A DNA stretch of 64,000 bases from Glandiceps talaboti (Eukaryota > Hemichordata > Enteropneusta > Spengelidae). The position numbers and the translations under genes are program-made. Each line of letters begins with the position of its first letter. Within the stretch, counting starts at the first letter, position 1. Positions 1 through 64,000 of the stretch are shown here, in pieces. The notes under the pieces were generated by a model. It was not told the DNA's origin and searched no databases. It was given only the letters and a program-made list of their open reading frames with translations. The stretch covers positions 21,157,081 through 21,221,080 of the forward strand of contig NC_135568.1 in the NCBI RefSeq assembly GCF_964340395.1, given 5' to 3'.

Positions 1-483
1 CTGTAATGATGGAGATATCAGCATGTCGCATCGGCATTTTCGAAGCGCCGCCTTGACAGCTTTGTATATACTTGGTATTTAATAGCATTGACGTATGTGT
101 GTCACTGTAGACTGTATTCTGGAGTGAAAGACTTTTATAAAGTGGGCATGTCTAATCAATAGATGAGTAAACTTGTGGTTTCGCGGCAAAAGCGGGAAAT
201 TGCGTAGAGTAGTGGATTGGTGCATTGTGTAATCTCAAGCCGAAATGAAGTATTCCTTTTCCGTCTAGAAATAAACGAAGTTGTGTCACAAGCGGTTCAT
301 TCACTGGAGATTTTTTAGACAAGGCTGCAATTTCTTTGTCCAAAGTTTCAGCTTGTATTATTTTGATCCATAGATTTTCAGCTTCTCTTATTTCTTTGGG
401 TGAGGGTGAACCTGTAGTGCAATTTTCATCATTTCCTTTAGTAGCAGTCACGAATCTCAATACCAGCACAGTAACTCTTATTA
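1..483 (-). pseudogene. BEL/Pao pol fragment (pre-integrase region)
   Basis: The minus-strand frame ending at 152 encodes 105 residues with the block typical of BEL/Pao Pol just before the integrase zinc-binding domain: EIREAENLWIKIIQAE, then LVTQLRLFLDGKG and LHNAPIHY. Below 152 the integrase reading is interrupted by stops. At 483/484 the coding sequence is cut by the start of repeat family A. I infer this is the downstream part of the BEL/Pao copy whose gag and protease lie at 4047-7383; the reverse transcriptase and RNase H (about 1.8 kb) that should lie between are absent. Non-functional relic; the family call rests on recognised motifs. Confidence 0.7.
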
Positions 484-1056
484 GTCCCCGCCGGACGAAG
501 TCTGGGACGGGGACTTATGGATTGGGTTCCGTCTGTCCGTCCGTCCGTCCGTCCGTCCGTCCGTCCGTGTGTGCGTCTGTCCGCAGCTGTATCTTGGAGA
601 TGCCTGGACCGATTTTTTTCAAACTTGGTACAGGGGCAACATACAATGGCATACATATGCACGTCAATTTGTTTCATGATACGATCCAATATGGCTGCCT
701 GGCAGCCATTTTGTTTGCGAATTTTCCATGTCCAAAGCCATAACTCAGACATGCTTGAAGAGATCTCATTCAAAGTTGGCATTAGGACAGTGTTCTATGA
801 CATACATGTGCATATTTATTGTTGTTGTGATATGATCCAATATGGCCGCCTGGCAGCCATTTTTTTTGCGATTTTTCTATGTCCAAAGCCATAACTCAGA
901 CATGCTTGAACAGATCTCATTCAAAGTTGGTATTAGGACAGTGGTCTATGACATACATGTCCAAGTCCATTTTCGTCGTGATACAATCCAATATGGCTGC
1001 CTGGCAGCCATTTTGTTTGTGAATTTTCCATGTCCAAATCCATAACTCAGACCAAG
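484..1056 (+). repeat. Repeat family A, 5' part (split copy)
   Basis: Begins with an imperfect hairpin (AGTCCCCGCCGGA ... GGGACGGGGACT), then a short (TCCG)n tract, then about three degenerate ~130-bp internal units that each contain AACTTGGTACAGGGGCAAC-like or ATGGCTGCCTGGCAGCCATTTT-like blocks. The same sequence recurs at 9909-10140 and 55005-55590. The matching 3' end is at 3852-4046, so this copy was split by later DNA. No protein is encoded; short ORFs here arise from the repeat. Probably a non-autonomous DNA transposon. Confidence 0.7.
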
Positions 1057-3851
1057 GGCTTGAGGCAACAATTCTGGTGTCTATAACAATATTGAATAAC
1101 GCCGTGAATATAGACAACATCAACAAGTTCCATCAAGTTCTTGTTTATCATTATGTTCAGTATTTTGAATCGCTTATTAATATCTAATTATAATACACAG
1201 AGAAATACATATATTTAACTCGATCGAATCGCGCTGGAATACAAATAGAATATACGGGACACTGCTGTGGAGTGTACTGATTGAATAGCGCGCCAACAGT
1301 CATAGAATTTACTTCTCTGTCTCGTCACGCGATCGCGAGATCGAATGATTCGAATCTTGGAATTGGAAAATTCAACCTCCTTGAGCTTGGCATTTGCTCA
1401 ATTTGCTCATTTGCTAAAAAAGGAGGGGTAGGACACTTTGGTGTTCTTTTTCGTCGTAAGCTTGACACCACATCGCCCTCGTTCACGGATGCTTTCTGTT
1501 TCGGGCAAACTTATGAGTATTTGTTTACTCAGTCAAATGATGTTGTTACGTTTTCTCTTTCATTCAAAGGTATATTTTGAAGAAACACATATGATGACTA
1601 ATGTTTAATGATTATTTTTACGTAATTTTTTGAAAATAATATAGACCGGAATCGACTGTGTGTTCGAGCCTACCACAACTCCACTGTACGTCAGATTACC
1701 CAAAGTGCAGTATGATTTGTATGCTCGGAGATCAAAGGCGCAGCGCCGACACATACATTGTTGTTGGTTCTACACATGCATTACGTTGTATATGTCACTT
1801 TTGAAGAAAATATCTGACGGCTATCGCGTTGTTCCTGCTGTCCCAAAGTAATCATTAAAAAGAAATAAAATTTACTCAGTCATGAATTTATTTGTCTCTT
1901 TCTTTTTGCTCAAAAGCCAGGGGTTTAGTACACATAATTTACCGAGCTGTGGTGCATGCATAGCGTAGCGTACATGGGTCTAAGTTTATCTGCTTTCTGC
2001 ATAGCGTCCGGGCATACATCGTTTACATATGTGGTTTGCGACCCTGCCGTATCATAATCACAATTTAGACTATTAAAAGTACAAACCTCTATTCACAGTT
2101 ATAATTTTATTAGCTGAATTTTATTTCTCCGGGTTGATTGCTAGAAAGTTAGAGCGTAATTACCGAGATGTTTACACTACTGTACAAAACACGCGGCCTG
2201 TGTGATGATGGTGTCCGGGTATGCACCGTGCACGTCACTTTTTTGTAGAACATACGAGGATTTACAACCCAGCCATCCCACAATAGCAATCAATATTCTA
2301 GTAGTAAAAGTACATACATTTACTTACAGTTATACATTTTATTCAATTGATCTCATTTCTCACTCAAAGGCCAGAATATAATATTAGCACATGTTACAAT
2401 TTACCGAGTGACAGCATTGCCATTACAAACATACAGTGTACACGTAACTTGACTAATGTTGTGCCTTGCATGATACGCGTTACACCATCCAGGTGCACCG
2501 CCGTGGCACCGATTGTCCATAGAAAATACAGGTAAAGATTTACGACCCTGCTGCTTACTGTCTCACAATTACAATTAATAAAACTACAGAAACATTTTTT
2601 CACGGTTACGAATTTATTTTCTCTCGAAAGCCTTGGTTTGTAACATCACGTAATTCACCGATTTTTGGGGATAAATGCTTTGTATAGAACATACCTGTTG
2701 ACGATTTACGAACCTGCTGTCCCATGGTTGTCATACATGGTGACATAACATTTTCGAATATTCTATATGACTGCAATGACTACGTTCAAATCCTATCTTC
2801 GTCGAGGAATTCACTACGTGCCTAAGCACCCAGTATATCATTCGATTCGTATTCACACGTACTACAATTCTTCGTTCATGGATTTTGAAAAACGTAGAGA
2901 CAGACAACTTTAGAATGTGACAAAAATCCAAAAATTTGTGAATTTTCAGGAAAATTAGTCTAAAAATGACAATAAATGCACGAATACAAATGTGCAAATG
3001 TAGTTTGTTTACATTTCTGCTGATTGTCACATGTAGTGGCTTTTCCGACAACATCATAAGTTTATGAATTAAGAGAATCGAAAAAACACCTAAATTTGAC
3101 CAAAAATGTCATTTTATTAATATTACTGTGGTATACGATAGATATGCCGTAGGAAAAAATTCAAAAAGTACTAAAAATAGCAGAATTTCGATTTCTAGAA
3201 ATAACTTGTTTTGAATAAGGATGGTGAACTTCCGCCCTCTGCTAGGCTTTAAAGCATTGCATGTAGTAGTATAGTGAAGATATGAGATTTAAGATGGCCT
3301 CCTCTGAAGGTATCTGCGAGCATACAAATCACATTGCATGATGGTCTAGCTCACTTGTCGTGAACTCTATGGCACCAAATATTGATTAAACCAAGATATT
3401 ATCAACTGTGTTTTTGTTTATATCCCTCACAAAAGACACACCGTTTCAGAGCTTCAGTTCATATAATATGCTGTTTTGGCAATCTGTTTTACTGTCCCGC
3501 AAACACCACAATGTTCTGCAACATGCGAAATATATATCTCACCACAAGAGGGCAGCAGGTGGTATCAAGCTTCAAGAGAAAATTCATGGATCACATGTTC
3601 GATTTGAAGCGTCCTGATTGCTTTATTCGATGCCTTGTCCTACCCCTCTGTATTACAAGTACAAGCAAGGAATACGTTTGAGCTCGAGCACGCCAAGCAG
3701 CGGAGCGTGTCAGCTGTCGCGAGCACACTAAACATCGATTTTGTACCATGTCTATCCGTATACTTTCTTTTTTCTTTATTCTATTTTGGAGTCTTCCATA
3801 TTTATATAAACTTTTTTTTCTACAATTATTATAAAAAAATGTTTCATTTCT
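1057..3851. other. Gene-free DNA separating the two halves of a family A copy
   Basis: About 2.8 kb between the two halves of the family A repeat. I see no recognisable protein. A 13-bp motif GAGGGGTAGGACA occurs near 1424 and inverted near 3640, which may mark the terminal repeats of the inserted element, but its ends are not clean. It contains the ~240-bp tandem repeats listed separately. Confidence 0.45.
1865..2740. repeat. Diverged tandem repeat, ~240-bp period, about 4 units
   Basis: Each unit holds, in the same order, an AATTTATTT/TCTC block, AAAGCC-GGTTT, an AATTTACCGA-like block (near 1938, 2157, 2399 and 2651) and a GATTTACGACCCTGC-like block. Spacings between the ACCGA blocks are about 219, 242 and 252 bp. 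Units are diverged and non-coding. Confidence 0.6.
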
Positions 3852-4046
3852 GATATGGCTGCCTGGCAGCCATTTTATTGGCACAGTTTTCATGTCCAAA
3901 GCCATAACTCAGACATGCTTGAACGGAGTAGTGATGTCAAAAACAACCATATGAGGCCAAACAACATTAACCAGGTTTGAAAATGACAACATAAACTGCC
4001 AGTTCCTTAAAACCCAATCATAGTGGGGACTATGTCATTTTCAATG
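3852..4046 (+). repeat. Repeat family A, 3' part (split copy)
   Basis: Carries ATGGCTGCCTGGCAGCCATTTT and ends with the block around GTGGGGACTATGTCATTTTCAATGACTTGT. The same ending occurs at 55500-55590 with few differences. The end itself can form a small hairpin (AAGTCATT/AATGACAT). It abuts decayed BEL/Pao protease sequence on the right, as the 5' half abuts BEL/Pao sequence on the left. Confidence 0.7.
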
Positions 4047-4670
4047 ACTTGTCTTTCCATAGTTCTTGGATGAAAGATTTAGCTTTTATGAGTACCATTT
4101 TCCATTTTCCACACTCTAATGTGTGTCACAATAAGTGACTATTTCTTTAGCTTTGATGTCAGCGTTAAATAGTCTCTAAATCCCAATAGTGTTGTAGTTT
4201 CGAATCTTCTTCACATGTGGTAGCAGCAACATGTAGCATCATGGCATTAGAGTTCAATGTAGTTTGACCGTTCAGACACGAAAGTAAGTAACTTAGACAT
4301 TACTGCCGTAGGACCATTTTCCATGAATAATATGGTCTACAACAAATTCCCAGTAACAATCTGCCCCAATCAATACCGATATTTCAAGTCAATGTTTGAG
4401 ATTGGGTGAGCAAATTGTAAGCCCCTTAGATGAGGTCGGTTCAGTAGCGAGTGAGAGATTAAATTCGTCATCGGTGTGGAAATCTTGGGTTCGATTAAAG
4501 CCGATATTGTGCGAGGTCCGTCTAGAGTTTGCAATGTGACGTTTGTCCCCTTTCTCCAAATGTCGTTAGGTATACCAATGCTGAATTGTTCGGTTTCAGA
4601 TGAGTTTATTGAGTTTAGCCAGATCACAAGTAATAAATGAATGTGTAGCACCTTCAATAATTATTATTCA
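4047..4670 (-). pseudogene. BEL/Pao protease to RT linker, decayed
   Basis: In the minus orientation two frames together show the post-active-site part of a BEL/Pao aspartic protease: GATHSFITCDLAKLNKL in one frame, then SIGIPNDIWRKG, TLDGPRTISALIEPKIST and LRGLQFAHP in another, followed by broken text resembling the WD-F--I-HGNGPTAV-SK block that precedes the RT. There are several frameshifts and stops. The right edge is interrupted by the Penelope-like element at 4671-6500; the protease start (VLLKTAVAPVSTDLDTVNATILF) lies on the far side of it. The two halves therefore come from one protease split by insertion. Confidence 0.7.
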
Positions 4671-6500
4671 ATAACCTTGAATAATTGTCACAAATTGAAC
4701 TTTTGTTCTCAATACCGAATATTTTTTCACCGAAATTTTCAGCTGTCAACACTACAGCTTTCATCAGCGGAATGATCTAACTTGACCTTCTTTGTGTGAA
4801 GGTCAATGATCGAGTCGTAGACATTTGGGAGTTTGTAGCGCCCCCCGTCTTTGTTGAGAGAAGGTTGTAATGCCCTGATGTAAATGGCTTCCTTCACTCC
4901 CCTTTCGAAATATCGTGGTTCAGTGTCCAAAACCTGCACTTTGACCAAGTCAACATGATGGCCTGGTGATTCCACATGGATATGTTGGGAGACCTCAGAT
5001 GAAGTAGAGCTGCGTCGTCGGTGTTCAAGAAACCTGGTCCTGAGGGATCGTTCAGTTTCACCAATGTACGATTCCTGACAAACACCTCTGGTAGTCTGCC
5101 CTTGGCAAGGAATCATGTATATAGGGCCAGTGACGTCTTTCTTCTCTGTCCTGTCCTTCGGTGCTACTAAGAAATGGCGTAGAGTTCTTGTAGGTTTGTA
5201 ACATACCCTTATGCCAAATTTGTTGAAATTTCTCCGAAGTGCTTCTGAAATTCCTTTGACATAAGGTATCACTACCTGTCCTTTAGATTGTATTGTACTG
5301 TCCTTTTTGGTAGTTGACTTAGCTTTAGGGGGCTTGTTGACCTTGTTAAAAGCCCACTGAGGGTATCCGCATTTCGAGAGAGCCTGGACGATGTGATGTT
5401 TCTCTTCATCAACAACATGAGGGTCTGTGATAACTGTCTTAGCACGGTGGAACAAAGTTTGGATTACTCCCAACTTATGTTCAAGTGGGTGGTTTGATGA
5501 AAAGTTAAGGTATTGGTCTGTGTGGGTTGGTTTGCGATATATTCTTATATCAAGATTGCCATCTGGTTGAATCACTGTCAGTGTATCCAGGAATGCTGAG
5601 GACTTATCTACTTCTCCTTCTGTGGTAAATTTGATGTCAGGATCAAGTGAATTCAAATGGTCTGTGAATTCCTGTGCAAATTCCTTCTTGAGTTTCGTGT
5701 GAGTGTCGTCCACATAGCGGTACCACCATAACGGTGGGTGTAGTGCGGTTTCGATAGCTAATTGTTCTAGATGTTCCATGTACAGGTTGCACACGATTGG
5801 TGACACCGGTGACCCCATAGCCGCTCCATGTATTTGTTGGTAATATTTGCCATTGTACACAAAATATGTACAACGCAAACAAACTTCCAGAAGCTTCACA
5901 ACTTGAGCCGCCGATAACCTAGTTCTGTCCTTCAGGGAGGTGTCATTCTCTAGTCGAGATTGAATAATATGAAGTGCTTTGTCTATCGGTACCGAAGTGA
6001 AAAGTGCTGTTACATCATACGAACGGAGTTCTTCATCCTCTTCCACACGTTCAGCTTTTATCCTATCAACAAAAGATTTTGAGTTGGCTACATGTTGACA
6101 GGTGTTTCCAACAAGAGGCGATAATATGCATGCCAAATGTTTAGCACAGTTATAGGTTATTGAGCCTATGCTACTCACTATGGGACGGAGTGGAATGTCA
6201 GGTTTATGCACCTTAGGCAATCCATAGAACTTTGGTGGTAATTCAGTAGTTGGATACAATTTGCGATATTCATCTCTGTTAATCCCTCCTTCTTTTTCCA
6301 AATCCTGTAGAACAGACACAAGTTCCTTTTTGTACTTTGATGTAGGATCTTTGGTGCCCAGTTTCTTATATGTAACATTATCGTTTAGTAGGTTTTCACA
6401 TTTCTGATGGTACTCCTGAGTGTCCAAAACAACAACAATCCTAATTTGTGACAATATGTATTACCAATACAGATGAACTTTCATGATAACCTTGAATAAT
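4671..6500 (-). mobile_element. Penelope-like retroelement inserted in BEL/Pao
   Basis: An RT/GIY-YIG element lies between two direct copies of ATAACCTTGAATAAT (4671-4685 and 6486-6500). It sits exactly inside the BEL/Pao protease coding region. The 15-bp direct repeat may be a target-site duplication or a short terminal repeat of the element; variable duplications are usual for Penelope-like elements. The copy is short at its 5' end, since full-length elements usually carry a longer N-terminal region. The minus strand around 4715-4780 has a hammerhead-like CTGATGA...GAAA arrangement, discussed in the findings. Confidence 0.75.
4739..6454 (-). CDS. Penelope-like element reverse transcriptase with GIY-YIG endonuclease
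   Basis: An uninterrupted 571-codon frame. Residues ~70-290 are the reverse transcriptase: PPKFYGLPKVHKP, LRPIVSSIGS, the first catalytic block SYDVTALFTSVP, GAAMGSPVSPIVCNLYME and the catalytic WWYRYVDDT. Residues ~430-510 form a GIY-YIG endonuclease: GPIYMIPC, a Cys-containing insert, SYIGETERSLRTRFLEHRR and a late E-containing helix. This is the diagnostic RT-EN fusion of Penelope-like elements, which copy their RNA at nicked DNA ends. The N-terminus starts close to the RT core, so the 5' part is probably missing; the apparent start codon has no support. It lacks internal stops, so the copy may be recent. Confidence 0.88.
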   Translation of the reverse strand: MSQIRIVVVLDTQEYHQKCENLLNDNVTYKKLGTKDPTSKYKKELVSVLQDLEKEGGINRDEYRKLYPTTELPPKFYGLPKVHKPDIPLRPIVSSIGSITYNCAKHLACILSPLVGNTCQHVANSKSFVDRIKAERVEEDEELRSYDVTALFTSVPIDKALHIIQSRLENDTSLKDRTRLSAAQVVKLLEVCLRCTYFVYNGKYYQQIHGAAMGSPVSPIVCNLYMEHLEQLAIETALHPPLWWYRYVDDTHTKLKKEFAQEFTDHLNSLDPDIKFTTEGEVDKSSAFLDTLTVIQPDGNLDIRIYRKPTHTDQYLNFSSNHPLEHKLGVIQTLFHRAKTVITDPHVVDEEKHHIVQALSKCGYPQWAFNKVNKPPKAKSTTKKDSTIQSKGQVVIPYVKGISEALRRNFNKFGIRVCYKPTRTLRHFLVAPKDRTEKKDVTGPIYMIPCQGQTTRGVCQESYIGETERSLRTRFLEHRRRSSTSSEVSQHIHVESPGHHVDLVKVQVLDTEPRYFERGVKEAIYIRALQPSLNKDGGRYKLPNVYDSIIDLHTKKVKLDHSADESCSVDS

Positions 6501-7383
6501 ATTGTAGCATTTACCGTATCCAAGTCTGTAGATACTGGAGCAACAGCTGTTTTCAGTAAAACGGGTCCATTTTGCAAGTTTTCAGTAGTTTTCATTCTAG
6601 CTAAGTTGACTAGCGGTCTGAGAAGGGGTCGAAGTAGGTTTGGTGTTTTCCTCAGATTTCTTTGGCACGGTTACCTGTTTAGTCTCCGAATTAGAACACA
6701 GCAATGTGTGGTTTTTCCGGCCACATTTAAGACATTTGCCTTTCGAGTTACATTCTGAAGCGCTGTGTCTTCCGAGGCAATTGAAACACAGTCCATCCCA
6801 TTTTGTGATATCGTGACGTTTCTTGCGATCAATGACTATGACACAGTCATTGTGGTAGTGCGGTCCCTTGCAGTAGGCGCAAGTTCTAGGTTTTCTTGGG
6901 TGTGTCGTTCCTTTGCGAGGGTGCAGTCCTCCTAGTGTCTGTGTAAAATGTGGCAGTGTATGGCATTTCCATGAAAGTATTTCGTCCTGTTTCATTGTTA
7001 GAACCAGCTTGAATTGCTTCTATCTCTTTCAGTAGTGCTTGTCGTAGTTTGGCGAGCTTCCAGTCTTTATTACCATGTTTGCGCACAATTTGTTGACGAA
7101 CATTCCCTGGTAATTTCTCTAATATGAGCGGTACCAGCAAGTCACCGTACAAGGTCTCCGTTTTCCCTAGAGCTTTGAGTCCACGAATACTGCTTTCCAA
7201 TGTGTCATAAAAGTTCCTCAGACTATCTTGTTTGTTAGTGGGTTTTGATAACTCCCACAAGGATTTCATGTGAGCATGAATTATCTTATGGGTCTATCTG
7301 TATCATTTTCTAAGGAGTTCGAGAGCGTGTTTGTAGTTTGCGTCTTTGGGTTTTGAATTTTCTGTAGTCCGTCAGCCATTCTT
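6501..7383 (-). pseudogene. BEL/Pao gag with zinc knuckles and protease start
   Basis: A likely start ATG at 7383 opens MADGLQKIQNPK; then a stop and a frame change occur near 7280-7300. The frame 7269-6886 holds the DUF1759-type Gag core (LWELSKPTNKQDSLRNFYDT, GLKALGKTETLYGDLLVP, ILEKLPGNVRQQIVR). A second frame, 6995-6597, holds three Cys/His knuckles: CAYCKGPHYHNDC, CFNCLGRHSASEC and CLKCGRKNHTLLC. From about 6600 another frame carries the protease start up to the Penelope-like insertion. At least two frameshifts and an internal shortening make it non-functional. Order and motifs match a BEL/Pao LTR retrotransposon. Confidence 0.8.
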
Positions 7384-7464
7384 GTTTGATTCTGAAAGTT
7401 GGAGTGGTCAAGCGTTGTACTGTATTTTTCACCATTTACGAGTTAATTAAACTGTCTCACGATT

Positions 7465-7480
7465 CCTGGTCTTGGCACCA
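7465..7480 (-). other. Candidate tRNA primer-binding site of the BEL/Pao element
   Basis: On the minus strand TGGTGCCAAGACCAGG begins three bases after the putative LTR end (CCACA at 7484-7488). It starts with TGG, complementary to a tRNA CCA tail, and lies about 80 bp upstream of the gag ATG, as expected for an LTR retrotransposon primer site. Confidence 0.6.
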
Positions 7481-7483
7481 AAA

Positions 7484-7780
7484 TGTGGCTAGGCACATTA
7501 GAAGGGCAGGTTGTTGTGAGGCAGAGTGTGGATGGTGGATAGAGAGAGAGAGGAGTCACTCCAATTGTGGCTAAAATCAGAATACTTTATTTCACAGGAT
7601 AAGTAATGTTAAAAGTTCAGCGTATAGGAAGTGGTTTGTAGCTAATATTGGTATAAGAGATATATGATCGTGTTGATAGATATATAAGCTTACAACATCT
7701 GTTTGTGTATACATGATGTTACTGACATTTATGAGATTTAAGAGAATATAATTGAAGTTGAAGTGACCTCTGATGTCTTC
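7484..7780 (-). repeat. Partial 5' LTR of the BEL/Pao element
   Basis: On the minus strand this ends in CA immediately before the primer-binding site and includes an AATAAA-type signal near 7585-7595. The outer end is not defined because no second LTR is in the window and diverged tandem repeats begin near 7785. Confidence 0.5.
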
Positions 7781-7784
7781 ATCA

Positions 7785-8160
7785 CTAGACCAAGAAAGAC
7801 TATGCCAAATTTGATGAAACTTGCCACAGATATTGATCATACCAAGATACTACCAGTATAGCTCTTAATGAAATATGGTGCTGTCAATTAATTGTCCATT
7901 TGCATAATTAATGAACTTTGGCAATTAAAGCCTAGACCAAGAAAGGCTACATCAAATTTGATGAAACTTGCTGAAGATATTGAAAGAGCAAAGGTATAAT
8001 GATATAAATTCAGTTGCTAATTTGCATATTTGATGAACTTTTCAGTGCCATAAGAGATATATAGCCAGGACTGTACTGAAATCAAGTGAATTTGCCACAG
8101 ATATTGATTACACAAAGGTACGACAGTACAGAAATACATTTCAAAGTCTCAGTAAGCACA
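7785..8160. repeat. Diverged tandem repeat, ~145-bp period, about 3 units
   Basis: Units share AAATTTGATGAAACTTGC-CAGATATTGA and a TTTGCATAATTAATGAACTTT-like block. No coding potential. It fills the space between the BEL/Pao LTR and the first NBEAL exon seen. Confidence 0.6.
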
Positions 8161-8431
8161 TTAACAACCTTTCCCCTCTTATGGGAGCATTCTCAGTTTA
8201 TCTCTAGTCATGACTTGGATTCACTAACAACCAGGACTGTGCATTCTTGACATGCGGATAAACTTTGTACCATACACACATACATTTCTTGGGATGTACA
8301 ATCCAATAAGCATTTACAAAATAAATTCTTACTGATTCCTCAAGCCAACTAATTATAATCTTCCCTGCTACATCTCCGTCAAATGTGTTGAGTACTAACG
8401 GGATAAATTTTATGTATATTCTATTAATTAG

Positions 8432-63999
<55,568 letters not shown>

Positions 64000-64000
64000 G

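Noticed and set aside
4370-4657. Independent small secreted protein starting MKVLHIHLLLVIWL
   Set aside because: The signal-like start is out of frame with the real protease text; downstream residues match the BEL/Pao protease, so the leader is an artefact.

Overview
This is a 64-kb window of an animal nuclear genome, with large introns, GT-AG splice sites, about 35-40% GC and very dense repeats. The repertoire (Ngaro/DIRS, BEL/Pao, Penelope-like and non-LTR elements, many terminal-inverted-repeat elements, long minisatellites, virus-derived DNA) fits a marine invertebrate such as a hemichordate, amphioxus or lophotrochozoan. I cannot name the species from sequence alone.

Backbone: one host gene on the + strand runs through most of the window. 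Eleven exons between 8432 and 63910 splice in a consistent reading frame into about 504 codons of a neurobeachin-like (NBEAL-type) protein, covering the end of the pre-PH region, the PH-like domain and most of the BEACH domain. The gene continues beyond the right edge and probably beyond the left. Almost everything else is intronic or upstream repeat.

Region by region. 1-7.8 kb: a decayed BEL/Pao retrotransposon (minus strand; LTR, PBS, gag, protease, pre-integrase) broken by a Penelope-like element with an open RT/GIY-YIG frame and by a short repeat (family A), itself split by further DNA. 8-18 kb: first NBEAL exons, a ~1.5-kb TIR element and a 3.2-kb element with ~100-bp TIRs. 18.5-26.3 kb: a TTAA-flanked element with a PHD-like ORF fragment, then the most interesting segment, a ~6-kb very AT-rich block of nine tightly packed ORFs resembling the morphogenesis module of a polinton-like DNA virus (capsid candidate, A32/FtsK-type packaging ATPase, small membrane proteins, a double zinc-ribbon protein and one opposing ORF) with no recognisable polymerase or integrase. 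26.3-34 kb: two non-LTR retrotransposon fragments and more exons. 37.3-39.3 kb: tandem Penelope-like 3' ends carrying five hammerhead-ribozyme motifs, two with intact cores. 42-50.7 kb: three long minisatellites, with a 5,255-bp Ngaro-type tyrosine-recombinase retrotransposon inserted in the middle one. 50.7-63.9 kb: BEACH exons separated by microsatellites, minisatellites, foldback elements and MITEs.

How the parts relate: the host gene supplies the scaffold, and its introns (the 50.7-kb exon is preceded by a 15.3-kb intron, the 32.4-kb exon by a 14.1-kb intron) hold mobile DNA of nearly every class, often nested. The viral block is the only non-host segment with several intact, co-oriented protein genes other than the retroelement pol genes.
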